The notes under the pieces: generated by a model
Seen by the model: the letters and a program-made list of their open reading frames with translations, nothing else
The model's database searches: none
What the model was told of the DNA's origin: nothing
Shown: piece by piece, positions 44,218 to 53,533 of the stretch
How positions within the stretch are numbered: position 1 is the first letter of the stretch
How the letters are laid out: each line of letters begins with the position of its first letter
Source of the DNA: JAMXLO01 sp963696645
Lineage (GTDB): Bacteria; Pseudomonadota; Alphaproteobacteria; Acetobacterales; Acetobacteraceae
Direction: 5' to 3'
Length of the DNA: 64,000 nucleotides
NCBI GenBank assembly: GCA_963696645.1
Contig: CAVOKY010000005.1
Coordinates: forward strand, 372,001-436,000
Made by a program: the position numbers and the translations under genes

Positions 44218-44664
44218 TCAATGTTGTGCGTGCAGGTGCACAATCGGCTGATGCGTATCGTCAGTGATCATCTCCGCGACGAAACGACGATGACACATCA
44301 TCGGATCCTGCTCGAAGCACAGCAGGCATGCCCGCTGCTTGCGCGCTAGCTGCTTCGCCTGCGCCAGTTCGGCCTGTGCGCGGTCCGAGGTCATGTGTTC
44401 GCGGAAGATGACCTCCATCCGCTCCGGATGGCCGGCACGCACCGCGTCGCGCCCAGCCTTCGGCGTGCCGAGACCTTGCAGATGAACATACGAAATGCCC
44501 TGTTCGTCCAGTCCGGCGGCTAACTGACGCTTGGAGAAGCCGGGCTTGCGCGATTGCGGCACCGCGCGCACGTCGATCAGCAATCCGACCTGTGCGGCGC
44601 GCAATTCGTCCAGCACCTCGGCGATCGTGCAGCCCTGGTAGCCGATGGTGAGCAGGTGCGCCAT
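44218..44664 (-). CDS. DUF488 domain-containing protein
   Basis: This 148-residue protein has the DUF488 layout: LLTIGYQGCTIAEVLDELRA, LLIDVRAVPQSRKPGFSK, YVHLQGLGTPKAGRD and LLCFEQDPMMCHRRFVAE. The conserved Cys-x-x-E and C-H-R motifs suggest a metal-binding or nuclease-like role, but no function is established. ATG 44664 follows the stop of the small lipoprotein gene by two bases. Confidence 0.88.
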   Translation of the reverse strand: MAHLLTIGYQGCTIAEVLDELRAAQVGLLIDVRAVPQSRKPGFSKRQLAAGLDEQGISYVHLQGLGTPKAGRDAVRAGHPERMEVIFREHMTSDRAQAELAQAKQLARKQRACLLCFEQDPMMCHRRFVAEMITDDTHQPIVHLHAQH

Positions 44665-44666
44665 TG

Positions 44667-44909
44667 TCAGTTCACCTGCACTGGTTCCACGCCGCCGGGC
44701 GGCGCCAGACCCTTGGCCTGCAGGCACCGGAGCGTCGCCTGGCGCAGCGCGAAATCCAGCCGGTAGCCATCGATCCAGGTATTTCGGTTGATTGCCACGA
44801 CAGCGGGGTCCGCGTTGGCCTGTCGCGCGCATTGCGCCTGCGGTGTGTCGCCGAACCCGGCGTAGCCACAGCCCGACAGCATGATTGCCAGCAACGCAAC
44901 GAGCCGCAT
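44667..44909 (-). CDS. Small hypothetical lipoprotein
   Basis: This protein of about 80 residues has a signal peptide with lipobox L-S-G-C (Cys14 from ATG 44909). Two further Cys residues (QCARQ, LRCLQ) might form a disulfide. An alternative GTG start at 44915 overlaps the nudC stop as GTGA, suggesting translational coupling. I do not recognise the family. Confidence 0.65.
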   Translation of the reverse strand: MRLVALLAIMLSGCGYAGFGDTPQAQCARQANADPAVVAINRNTWIDGYRLDFALRQATLRCLQAKGLAPPGGVEPVQVN

Positions 44910-44911
44910 GA

Positions 44912-45838
44912 TCACTCGGCTGCCATCCAGTCCTCGATCAGCCGGCGCGCGATGCTGTCGACGCGCGGCAGATGGAAATCGTGCGCCTCGTGGTTGCGGA
45001 TCTGATCACGCGAGAACCAGCGCACGTCGATCATTTCTTCCGGATCGATGGTGATGTCCTCGCTCAGCGCCTCGCCGTAAAAGCCGAGCATGATGTTGCC
45101 GGGGAACGGCCAGGGCTGGCTGGAGTGATACTGCACCGATCCGACCTTGATGCCGGATTCCTCGAGCACTTCGCGCCGTACCGCTTCCTCCAGCGTCTCG
45201 CCAGGCTCGACGAATCCGGCCAGCGTGGAATACATGTTGGCGCGCGGGAAACGCTGAGAATGGCCGAGAAGCGCCTGGTCGTCGCGCGTCACCAGCATGA
45301 TCACCGCGGGGTCGGTGCGCGGGAAGTGCTGCGTTTCGCAGGCAGTACAGGTCATCACGTGGCCGGCGCTGCGCGCATCACACACAGCACCACACACGCC
45401 GCAGAACCGATGACGCGAACGCCAGTGCATCAGGCCGCGGGCATGCGCCAGTACCGACGCCTCCGGCCGCGGGACGCCCCAGCCGACCGAGCGCAGATCG
45501 ACGAATTTTCCCAACTCCTCCGATAGCAGCGGCACCGGATCTTCCGCCGTACTGATATCGACGGCGAACACCGCGCGGTCGTCGTGCAAGCCGAGAAACG
45601 CCCAGGGGCCGCCTTGCATGCGCAGCTTGTGCGCCATCTCGCCGGAGATGAACACGGCTTCGGGCGCGCCCTCGTCCATGCCGCGGATCAGGTTGCGGCT
45701 GCGCCATACCGGAACAAACAGCGTGTCGGGGTCGTGCAGGCGCTGTTCGATCCAGGCGGCGTCCTCGCGCCGTTCGCCGACGCGGTCGAGCGGGCTGGAG
45801 GAATACACGTTGGGTCGGCTGGCCAGGATCAGGGTCAC
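44912..45838 (-). CDS. nudC: NAD+ diphosphatase / NADH pyrophosphatase
   Basis: This 308-residue Nudix hydrolase splits NAD(H) to NMN(H) and AMP and can remove NAD caps from RNA. It has the zinc ribbon C-G-V-C (Cys146, Cys149) and C-T-A-C (Cys164, Cys167), and a Nudix box at GFVEPGETLEEAVRREVLEE (about residues 208-229). It also has the NADH-specific SQPWPFPGN motif. I use GTG 45838, because the preceding open frame to 45922 is rich in Arg/Pro and unconserved. It is upstream of the lipoprotein and DUF488 genes. Confidence 0.92.
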   Translation of the reverse strand: MTLILASRPNVYSSSPLDRVGERREDAAWIEQRLHDPDTLFVPVWRSRNLIRGMDEGAPEAVFISGEMAHKLRMQGGPWAFLGLHDDRAVFAVDISTAEDPVPLLSEELGKFVDLRSVGWGVPRPEASVLAHARGLMHWRSRHRFCGVCGAVCDARSAGHVMTCTACETQHFPRTDPAVIMLVTRDDQALLGHSQRFPRANMYSTLAGFVEPGETLEEAVRREVLEESGIKVGSVQYHSSQPWPFPGNIMLGFYGEALSEDITIDPEEMIDVRWFSRDQIRNHEAHDFHLPRVDSIARRLIEDWMAAE

Positions 45839-45996
45839 GGGACATGCTCGCGGATGTGGGTGTCGAGGTCGGCGGGACGGTGCCATGCGGCGGCCAGAGC
45901 GGCAACCAGTTGGTATCGCCACCCCGTTGCCATGGGTAGTGCAACGGGTTGTGCTACAGGAGAGACCATGGCTGCAATTGCGACCTGTCGCAGACG

Positions 45997-47115
45997 ATGA
46001 GCCAGCCCGAGCTCATGGTCACTGCCGGTGCCATCGTGGCCTTGCGGCTGTTCGATGTCGCCTACGCCATCGACCTGACTCGCGCGGAAACCCTCCTGGC
46101 CGAACAGGCGCGAACGGCGCGGCGTAGCCAGTTGAGCGCGACACCGCCCAAGGCGATGGCGTTTGGTGTGCCGCCGGTGGCTATTGCACTCGATCCGGTC
46201 CCCTTGTTGCTTGATGGCACCGAGGTGGCGGCGGCCGTAGCGGGGCGATTGTACGACTTCGGCGCGCTGACGATCGCGTTGCGTGTGCCGATCGCCGATG
46301 TCTCGTGGACCCGCTTCGTGCGGCAATTGAATGCGGTCGATCACAGTGTCGAGGGAGGCGCTGCAGGAGACACCTGGGAGCACCTGCTTCAGCAGGTGCG
46401 CACCCTGCTCGGCCCGGCGCTGATCCGTCCGACGGAGTCCGGTGTCCAGGAGGATTATCTGATCGGTGTGGTGCACGCCTTCGATCGTACGCTGACCGCG
46501 GCGGCGTTGCAGGACAGCGTCGATCTGGTGCCGCTGCTGTCGGGCGAGCAGCGCCCATTGTCGGGCAGTGCGCGTCAGGACCTGCTGCGCCAACGATTCT
46601 CTTACTACGTCGATGACCTCGTCGTGCTGACCTGGGACCGCGCGTTCATCTATGAACCAAGTGCCGACTCCGACGTGATGGACGTTCTTGAGGTGGCCAA
46701 CGCGCAGCTTCTGGAAATGCGCTACTACGATGAGCTGCTCGATGATGAACTGCCGCGGATGTACGATTTGGTGACGAAGGCGCGAAGCGCGCGCACGCTG
46801 CTGGCATCACGTCGGTTCGCTGACCTGGCGCGCCGGCTTCACACCTTGGTCGCCGAAGTGACGGAATTGACGGAGCGGGTGGACAACGCGCTACAGGTCA
46901 CCGAGGACGTCTACCTCGCGCGCATCTATGCCGCAGCACTGGAGCTGTTCCGTGTTCCCTCGGTCAATGCGGCGGTGGATCGCAAGCTTGCGATCATCCG
47001 TGACACCTATACGGCGCTGTACGACGAAAGCTCAGCCAGCCGCACCGAGTTGATGGAGCTGCTGATCGTAATCCTGATCATCGCCGAGATCGTGATCGCC
47101 TTGGTGAGGCCCTGA
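45997..47115 (+). CDS. RMD1/DUF155-like membrane-anchored protein
   Basis: This 372-residue protein resembles the RMD1/Sif2-type DUF155 family. It has RLFDVAYAIDL near the start, a conserved region QRFSYYVDDLVVLTWDRAFI, and a long helical section where ELTERVDNALQVTEDVYLAR and the RKLAIIRDTYTALYDE helix would form a coiled coil. It ends in a single C-terminal membrane helix (LLIVILIIAEIVIALV) after a Glu. In eukaryotes the family sits in mitochondria (RMND1) and supports translation. The bacterial role is unknown. It is divergent from nudC. Confidence 0.65.
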   Translation: MSQPELMVTAGAIVALRLFDVAYAIDLTRAETLLAEQARTARRSQLSATPPKAMAFGVPPVAIALDPVPLLLDGTEVAAAVAGRLYDFGALTIALRVPIADVSWTRFVRQLNAVDHSVEGGAAGDTWEHLLQQVRTLLGPALIRPTESGVQEDYLIGVVHAFDRTLTAAALQDSVDLVPLLSGEQRPLSGSARQDLLRQRFSYYVDDLVVLTWDRAFIYEPSADSDVMDVLEVANAQLLEMRYYDELLDDELPRMYDLVTKARSARTLLASRRFADLARRLHTLVAEVTELTERVDNALQVTEDVYLARIYAAALELFRVPSVNAAVDRKLAIIRDTYTALYDESSASRTELMELLIVILIIAEIVIALVRP

Positions 47116-47163
47116 AGAAACGCTGACGGCTACTCAATTGCCCGCGTGAGTAATACGAGCGAG

Positions 47164-48078
47164 CTACGGCGGCGGCGGTGCGACCGCGCCAGGTGCCACC
47201 GAACCGATCAGCCATTCTCGGAACAGCGCGATCTTCGGCGTATCGGCGGCCTGCTCTGGCGCAACGATGTAGAAACCGGCGTCCGCCGGCAGCACGACGT
47301 CGAACGGCACGACGAGGCGGCCGGCTGCGATGTCGGCCTCGACAAACCGGGTGCGGCCGAGAGCGACGCCGAGACCTTCCACCGCAGCCTGGATTGCCAT
47401 GAAATTCTGATCGAAGCTCAGGCCGCGCCGTGAGGCGAGCGATACCGGTTGGCCAGCGGCGGTCAGCCAAAGTTGCCAGTCCTCGCGGGACACGGTCGCG
47501 TGCAGCAGCGTGTGGTGCGCCAGATGTTCTGGTCGGGTCAGTGGCTTGTCGCCGGCCAGCAGTGAGGGGCTGCATACCGGGAAGATGTCCTCCGCCATCA
47601 ACCATTGCGCGCGCAGGCCTGGCCAGGAACCGCGGCCGTAACGGACGGCCATGTCGACCTCCTCGCGTGCGAAATCCACCAGATGGGGCGAGGTGGTGAT
47701 GCGGACCTCGATGCCCGGATTGGCGTCCTGGAAGGCAGCCACGCGGGTCACCAGCCATTTCGCGGCCAGCGACGCGGTGGTGCTGACAGTAAGTAGGCCT
47801 TCGCGCTCCGGCCGCCGTAATCGCGCCGTCGCGCGGCGCAGATCCTCGAACGCGGTGCGGATCGACGGCAGGTATGCTTCGGCCTCGGGGGTCAGGGCCA
47901 GGGCGCGATTCCTTCGCACGAACAGGCGGAGTCCGAGTTGCTCCTCCAACCGACGGATCTGATGGCTGATCGCGGTCTGCGTGACGTTCAGTTCTTCGGC
48001 GGCGAGGGTGAAGCTGAGATGGCGCGCCGCCGCCTCGAACGCGCGCAGGCCGTTCAGCGAGGGAAGGGTGAGCGCCAT
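47164..48078 (-). CDS. LysR family transcriptional regulator (GcvA-like)
   Basis: This 304-residue regulator starts with SLNGLRAFEAAARHLSFTLA and the helix-turn-helix VTQTAISHQIRRLEEQLGLR. The rest is a periplasmic-binding-protein-type effector domain with EVDMAVRYGRGSWPGL and GLGVALGRTRFVEADI, the pattern of GcvA-type regulators. ATG 48078 is chosen over the longer frame to 48156, which crosses the intergenic inverted repeats. It is divergent from the DUF1127 and CmcJ-like genes, which are its likely targets. Confidence 0.9.
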   Translation of the reverse strand: MALTLPSLNGLRAFEAAARHLSFTLAAEELNVTQTAISHQIRRLEEQLGLRLFVRRNRALALTPEAEAYLPSIRTAFEDLRRATARLRRPEREGLLTVSTTASLAAKWLVTRVAAFQDANPGIEVRITTSPHLVDFAREEVDMAVRYGRGSWPGLRAQWLMAEDIFPVCSPSLLAGDKPLTRPEHLAHHTLLHATVSREDWQLWLTAAGQPVSLASRRGLSFDQNFMAIQAAVEGLGVALGRTRFVEADIAAGRLVVPFDVVLPADAGFYIVAPEQAADTPKIALFREWLIGSVAPGAVAPPPP

Positions 48079-48092
48079 GCGGGGAGATTTAG

Positions 48093-48135
48093 CATGATAT
48101 CCAGTCATGTGAAGCAGGACAAAGTATCCTTTGTC
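48093..48135. promoter_or_regulatory. Two inverted repeats between lysR and DUF1127 genes (candidate operators)
   Basis: In the 112-bp divergent gap there is CATGA-7-TCATG at 48093-48109 and GACAAAG-TATC-CTTTGTC at 48118-48135 (7-bp perfect arms). Inverted repeats of this size between a LysR gene and its divergent targets are typical of LysR sites. The exact site is inference. Confidence 0.45.
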
Positions 48136-48190
48136 GAATACGCTGCGTCCCACCAAGTTGGCTTGTAAGTCAACGATGAGGGGGTTTGTG

Positions 48191-48430
48191 ATGGCCGCGA
48201 TTGCACATCCAATGGTGACAATTTCTCAAGTATCGGTGCGCCCGGCACGCCGCCGCCGTGGCCGGCTGGCGCAGTTCGCGGCCGCGCTGCACGAGTGGCG
48301 CCAACGGAGCCGCGAACGCGCCGCGCTGGCCCAGCTTACCCAGCGCGAGCTGGCGGATATCGGGGCGAACAGCGCCGATGTCTATCGCGAACTCATGACG
48401 CCGTTTTGGCGCGTACAGCCGCCTTGTTGA
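48191..48430 (+). CDS. DUF1127 domain-containing protein
   Basis: This 79-residue protein has the DUF1127 signature in its C-terminal half: WRQRSRERAALAQLTQRELA followed by DIGANSADVYREL. It has an Arg-rich PARRRRGRLA segment and no signal peptide. GGGGG before ATG 48191 supports that start; ATG 48176 is an alternative. The CmcJ-like gene starts 35 bases after its stop, so they probably share a transcript. Confidence 0.85.
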   Translation: MAAIAHPMVTISQVSVRPARRRRGRLAQFAAALHEWRQRSRERAALAQLTQRELADIGANSADVYRELMTPFWRVQPPC

Positions 48431-48465
48431 TGCGACAGATCGGCCAAACCAGGAGGACCCATGAC

Positions 48466-49311
48466 ATGAAAGAACTCACCGCGCACTTCGGCGACCTGCC
48501 ACACATCGAGGCGACACTGAATTACCTTGCTCCGATGGCGGAACGGCCTCGCAACTACACCTTCGATCCGCCGCCAGGTGTGCCCCGGTCGAATTCAACG
48601 CATGAGGCGCATACCGTGCCGATACACGATGCGCGCGTCGTGGCGTCAGATATCGCGCTCGATCGGGAGGGGTTTGCCGTGCTGCACCAGCCCAGCGCGG
48701 TGCGGGATTTCTGGGACGAGGATGAGCTGCGGCGGGTATATTACCCCGAAGTGCAGCGGGTGCTCGCAGAGGCGACCGGCGCCAGCAAGATGTTCATCTT
48801 CGATCATACGCTGCGGCGTCGAGTGCGTGGCGCTGACGACCGCGCTGCCGGCGCACCACGCCAGCCCGCGACGCGCGTGCACGTCGACCACACAGCGACG
48901 TCCGGTCCGCAGCGGGTGCGCGACTTCTTTGGCGACAAGGCGGAGGCGCTGCTGCGCGGCCGTGTGCAGGTGATCAACCTGTGGCGGCCGATTCGTGGGC
49001 CACTGCGCGATGCGCCGTTGGCGGTGTGCGATGCCGGGTCCGTGGCGCCTGGCGATCTAGTGCCGTCCGATCTGGTGTATCGCAATCGCGTCGGCGAGAC
49101 CTATGGCGTGACCTATAACCCGGCGCATCGCTGGTTCTATGTGCCGGAGATGCAGCCTGATGAAGCGTTGCTGCTGAAGTGCTTCGATTCGGCGACGGAT
49201 GGGCGTGCGCGGTTCGCACCGCACACGGCGTTCGATGATCCAACCGCGCCGGCCGATGTGCTACCGCGCGAAAGCATCGAGATCAGGACACTGGTGTTCC
49301 ACGAAGCCTGA
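48466..49311 (+). CDS. CmcJ/NvfI family oxidoreductase (hydroxylase-like)
   Basis: This 281-residue protein fits the CmcJ/NvfI family of 2-oxoglutarate-type enzymes. It shows KMFIFDHTLRRRV, then VHVDHTATSGPQR (H-x-D), VQVINLWRPIRGPLRDAPLA and ETYGVTYNPAHRWFYVPEMQ. The terminal IEIRTLVFHEA is the usual family end. CmcJ acts with CmcI in cephamycin C-7 methoxylation, and NvfI makes an endoperoxide, so the chemistry varies. AGGAGGA eight bases before ATG 48466 fixes the start. The substrate here is unknown. Confidence 0.82.
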   Translation: MKELTAHFGDLPHIEATLNYLAPMAERPRNYTFDPPPGVPRSNSTHEAHTVPIHDARVVASDIALDREGFAVLHQPSAVRDFWDEDELRRVYYPEVQRVLAEATGASKMFIFDHTLRRRVRGADDRAAGAPRQPATRVHVDHTATSGPQRVRDFFGDKAEALLRGRVQVINLWRPIRGPLRDAPLAVCDAGSVAPGDLVPSDLVYRNRVGETYGVTYNPAHRWFYVPEMQPDEALLLKCFDSATDGRARFAPHTAFDDPTAPADVLPRESIEIRTLVFHEA

Positions 49312-49360
49312 TGCGCGTGGGATGGCGATGGGCAGGGCCGCTTACGGCTCTGCCCACGCC

Positions 49361-50944
49361 TCATTCAAACAGGGTCGCCAGGCGCTGCTTGATGCTGTCG
49401 GCGACGTAGAGTGCCAGCGCCTGGATCGTGCGTGTCGGGTTCACGCCGGCCGAGGTGACGAAGATGCTGCCATCGACGATGAACAGGTTCTTCACGTCGT
49501 GGCTGCGACCCCACTCGTTCACCACGGAACGCTCGGGGTCAGTGCCCATGCGAGCGGTGCCCATCAGATGCCAGCCGCCGTCTGTCAGCGGCGCTTCGTG
49601 CCAGACGTCGTGCGCACCCGCAGCTCGGAGAATTTCGCTGGCGCGCGCCACCGCGTGATCCAGCATGCGGCGGCTGTTGTCGCTGAGTGTGTAAGTAATC
49701 TTGGGTGACGGAATGCCGCTGGAGTCCTTCAGCGTTGGATCGAGCGTGACGGTGTTGTGTTCTTCCGGCAGGTCCTCGCAGATCGCCACCATACCGGTGC
49801 GGTGTCCGAACAGCTTCCGGTAGGCGTTGTGGTGGTCCGCGCCCCAGGGCAGGCGACCGATCTGCATGCCGTGCACCGCGGCCATCACCTGGTTCTGGCC
49901 GCGCGAGAACTCGAACGTGTAGCCGCGCACGAAGCCGCGGGATGGGTCGGTTTCGTAAAACTGCTGGCTCCAGATGCAATTGCCGGGGCCGCGATTGCCA
50001 TCGAGCGTTTCATCGAAATAGCCGGCGATTCGCGCGTACGGATGAAACATCAGGTTCTTGCCGACCAGGCCGGAGGAATTCGCCAGGCCGCTGGAGTTCA
50101 GCAGGATGCGCGCCGTGCCGATGGCGTTGCAGGCGAGGATGACAACCTCGGCAGGCTGGAAATGCTCGATACCGTCGGTGTCGTAGTAGATAACGCCGGT
50201 TGCCATGCCGTGTTCGTTGCGGGTGATCTCGCGGACGCGGCAGCGGGTGCGGAGTTCGACGCCGGCGCGGATGGCGGCCGGCCAGTAGGTGATGTCAGTG
50301 CTTGCCTTGGCGCCCTGCGCGCAACCGGAGGTGCAATGCGCGAGGTTGATGCACTTCGCGCGGCCTTCGTAATCGACTGAGGCGATGGCGCTGTCGGATG
50401 GCCACCAGTGCCAGCCTAACTTGTTCAGGCCGCGCGCCAGCGTTGCGCCGGATTTGCCGAGAGGGAGCGGCGGCATCATCGGTTCGTGCGGCGGATAAGC
50501 GGGATCGCCCGCCAGGCCGGATACGCCCATCATATGGTCGTTCTCGTCGTAGTACGGGGCGAGGGTTGCGTAGTCGATCGGCCAGTCATCGGCGACGCCA
50601 TCCAGCGTGCGGACGCGGAAGTCGGAGGGGTGGAACCGCGGGAAGTGACCGGCGTAGAGCACCGTGCCGCCGCCGACGCCGTTGAAGTTGGCGATCTTGA
50701 TCGGTGAGTTGGCGTCGTTGATCGGATAGTCGGTGTCGCGCGCGCGGCGGTTCGGGGAGTAGTGAAAGTCGGCGAGCTGACGCGCTTCCCAGTCGCGGCC
50801 GGCGCTGGGGTATTCGGATGGCTTCATCCAGTCGCCCTGCTCGAGGCACAGGATTTTCATCCGTGTTTCGGCGAGGCTCCAGGCGGCGGCTGCGCCGGAG
50901 GCACCGGAACCGATGATGAGGACGTCTACGGGTTGAGTGGGCAT
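49361..50944 (-). CDS. GMC family oxidoreductase
   Basis: This 527-residue flavoprotein has the FAD-binding start VLIIGSGASGAAAAW, the GMC signature GVGGGTVLYAGHFPR and the catalytic His/Asn pair in WHLMGTARMGTD and GVNPTRTIQALAL. A four-Cys-like stretch CINLAHCTSGCAQGAK is typical of gluconate/sorbose-type dehydrogenases. There is no signal peptide. ATG 50944 is chosen because the longer frame to 51283 overlaps the exonuclease gene. The substrate (alcohol or sugar acid) is not determined. It is convergent with the CmcJ-like gene. Confidence 0.9.
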   Translation of the reverse strand: MPTQPVDVLIIGSGASGAAAAWSLAETRMKILCLEQGDWMKPSEYPSAGRDWEARQLADFHYSPNRRARDTDYPINDANSPIKIANFNGVGGGTVLYAGHFPRFHPSDFRVRTLDGVADDWPIDYATLAPYYDENDHMMGVSGLAGDPAYPPHEPMMPPLPLGKSGATLARGLNKLGWHWWPSDSAIASVDYEGRAKCINLAHCTSGCAQGAKASTDITYWPAAIRAGVELRTRCRVREITRNEHGMATGVIYYDTDGIEHFQPAEVVILACNAIGTARILLNSSGLANSSGLVGKNLMFHPYARIAGYFDETLDGNRGPGNCIWSQQFYETDPSRGFVRGYTFEFSRGQNQVMAAVHGMQIGRLPWGADHHNAYRKLFGHRTGMVAICEDLPEEHNTVTLDPTLKDSSGIPSPKITYTLSDNSRRMLDHAVARASEILRAAGAHDVWHEAPLTDGGWHLMGTARMGTDPERSVVNEWGRSHDVKNLFIVDGSIFVTSAGVNPTRTIQALALYVADSIKQRLATLFE

Positions 50945-51188
50945 GGTGAAAAGTTCCGCATCGGTGGCTGTGGCGAGTCGATGGGGCGCGAGCGGCATTG
51001 TCAACGGCCGCCGGTGCACCTGGTCGCGCCAGTCGAGAGCATGCGTTGGATGCAGCCGGTAATTCGGCTGATTCAGGTTTTCCGGGCGCGGGGCGGTATG
51101 CAGCCCCGTCAAGCGACGCCGCAGCTTGGCCGCATGCTGGGCACTGATACCCCTTGTCGCGCCTGTCGCGAAGAACTGTTCAAGGCCC

Positions 51189-52076
51189 TTATGGCTGAAA
51201 CCCCTTGTCACGTGAGTGACGGAAGTCAATCTCCTCGGCCATGCTCGCCGCCACCAGTTCATCGAACCGGCGCGCGAGTGCATTCAATTCCCACTCGCGC
51301 GCAAGCGATGCCGCTGTTGCCCAGGTCGGTGACTGATCGTCCAGCGCGGGAAGCGGCGCCGTTGGATCCATCGTGGCGATCTTCTTGTACAGCTTCAGCG
51401 CCTCCGCCTGATCAACAAGACGCGCATCGGCCAGCGCCTTTTCCAACGTTCCGTAGCGTTGCAGCAAGGCGGCGGCGCCTTTCGGCCCCACGCCGCGGGC
51501 GCCGGGAAGCTTATCGGACGGATCGCCGCGCAACGCGATGAAATCGGGTACCTGGCGCGGCTCGATGCCGTAACGCTCGCGAACCTCGGCGGGGCCGATA
51601 CGCGCCATCTCGCCAGCTTTCACTGGGTGCAGAATGGTCGTCGCGTCCGAGGCCAGTTGAAATGCATCGCGATCGCCGCTGGCGACGAGCACGGTGCCGC
51701 GCCGGCGTTGCTCGCGCGCGACCGCCGAAGCGAGGAAATCATCCGCCTCATACCCGGGTGCCTTCGCATTCGCGAAGCCGCACGCGGACACAAACTCGGG
51801 CAGCACGTTCAACTGTTCGACCAATTCGTAGTCGAACTCCCGACCGCTTTGGTAGCTGGCAAACAGGCGCTGCCGAAAGTTTGGCGAGCCGAGTGAATCC
51901 CAACCGACCAGCACGGCCCGCGGGCGTTCATTCTCGTACAGGCGCAGCAGAAGGTTCGCAAAACCGACGATGGCGCCGCCGCCTCGGTTGCCCTTGCGCC
52001 GGATGGATTTGGGCAAGGCGTGATACGCGCGATGCGCAAAGGAATCGCCATCAACAACGAGGAGTGGGCGCTTCAT
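51189..52076 (-). CDS. 5'-3' exonuclease (PolI N-terminal/FEN-like)
   Basis: This 295-residue nuclease has the acidic metal cluster of the 5'-3' exonuclease family: LLVVDGDSFAHRAYHALPKS at the N-terminus, APGYEADDFLAS and VASGDRDAFQL. It also has the helix-3-turn-helix DNA-binding motif GARGVGPKGAAALLQRYG. It stands alone, without a polymerase domain. ATG 52076 precedes the first strand directly; the frame above it is not conserved. It removes flaps or RNA primers. Confidence 0.88.
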   Translation of the reverse strand: MKRPLLVVDGDSFAHRAYHALPKSIRRKGNRGGGAIVGFANLLLRLYENERPRAVLVGWDSLGSPNFRQRLFASYQSGREFDYELVEQLNVLPEFVSACGFANAKAPGYEADDFLASAVAREQRRRGTVLVASGDRDAFQLASDATTILHPVKAGEMARIGPAEVRERYGIEPRQVPDFIALRGDPSDKLPGARGVGPKGAAALLQRYGTLEKALADARLVDQAEALKLYKKIATMDPTAPLPALDDQSPTWATAASLAREWELNALARRFDELVAASMAEEIDFRHSRDKGFQP

Positions 52077-52513
52077 GCTCGGTCGTGTTGCAAGGGTTCG
52101 TTTGGGCAGCAGATACGCGTTTAGCACGGCCGGCGCGCGGAGGGCCATGGAGAGCGACAGGAGATTCAGCCGTCGCATAGTACCAATCGCGATCATGGCG
52201 ATTTTGGATTTTGCGACCGACTTCCGTTGCGAAACCGGACGGCAGGTACAATGTCATGTGTGGATGGCCCCCGGCAAGCAAGGGTTTTTTCGCGTTCCGG
52301 TACTGGCGGTCACTTGCGGTCATGTGTCCGGCCTGTTTGCGCGGCGCAAGACCGCTGGCCCTGATGGGAACCGTGGATCGAGATCTGATCATGGCCACGG
52401 GGTCGTATCGCCCCAAGACGTTGGACAGGTCTGCCTCGATCGGTCGGTTGACCGACACTGCCATCACGCGTGTTCACCCTCGCAAGCCTTCCGTCCCTGC
52501 CGGCCTTGGCCGA
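52077..52513. other. Intergenic region left of IS110 element, no gene seen
   Basis: These 437 bp between the exonuclease start and the IS110 stop contain only unconvincing open frames on both strands. Part of it must be the left, non-coding end of the IS110 element, which lacks terminal inverted repeats, so the boundary could not be placed. Confidence 0.4.
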
Positions 52514-53533
52514 TCAGGCCGCCGCCGGCATGGCGCGGAAGTCCTCCTGACGCATCATCAAGGCCCAGCCGATGCGCGCCATCTTGTTAGCCAATGCGAC
52601 TGCCACCAACTTGCGTGGCTTGCGGGCCAGCAGCTTGACCAGCCACGGGTCCTGTCGGCCTCGCTTGCTGTTCAGCACCGACATCGCACCGTTCACCAGC
52701 AGCCTACGCAAATAGCCGTTGCCGCGCTTGCTGATCGGCCCGAGCTTCACCTTGCCTCCGGTGCCGTCCTGGCGTGGCACCAGGCCGAGCGAGGCGGCGA
52801 AGTCGCCACCGCTGCGGAACGCCGCCGGGTTGGTCACGAACGCCGCCATGGCGGTCGACAGGATCGGCCCATAGCCGGGCACCGTGATCAGATGCCGGAC
52901 GGTTGCGTTGTCGCGGCCCGATGCCACGAGCTGTTGGTCAATGGCTTCGAGCTTTTGCTCAACGTTGCGCAACAACTCAGCCACGATCACCAGCCCGTCG
53001 AGCAACGGCGCGGGGATACGGTGATCGTCGGGATCGGCCAGGATCGCCACCAGTTCGGCGACGTGCGCCGGCCCCTCGGCGACCACGATGCCGTACTCCG
53101 CCATCAGACCGCGCATCTGGTTCATCTGTATGGTACGTTGCTTTATCAGCATCTCCCGCACCTTGTGGATGCCGGTGGCCGCCTGCTGCTGCTCGGTCTT
53201 GATCTCGACAAACCGCATCGACGGCCGGCTCACCGCTTCGCAGATCGCTGCCGCGTCCGCCGGATCGTTCTTGTTCCGCCGCACGTAGGCCTTCGCATAC
53301 GCCGGCGGAATGAGCCGCACGTCATGGCCCAATTTGCGCAGTTCGCGCGCCCAATAATGCGCCGTGGCACAGGCTTCCATGCCAACCAGGCAGCGCGGCA
53401 ATTTGGCGAAGAACCCCAGGACACGGTCCCTGCGCAGTGCGCGGCGGATCACCACTGTGCCGGATGCGTCAACCCCATGCACCTCGAACACCCTCTTCGC
53501 CAGGTCCAGGCCGATCGTGCTAACATTCATCAT
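52514..53533 (-). mobile_element. IS110-family transposase, apparently intact
   Basis: This 339-residue transposase opens with STIGLDLAKRVFEVHGVDAS and continues with CLVGMEACATAHYWARELR and RRNKNDPADAAAICEA, the acidic residues of the RuvC-like DEDD domain. The C-terminal Transposase_20 part reads VPGYGPILSTAMAA, then ISKRGNGYLRRLLVNGA with the catalytic Ser. The start is ATG 53533 or the adjacent ATG 53530. No frameshift or stop is seen, so it could still be active. It sits downstream of the ThDP enzyme gene. Confidence 0.93.
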
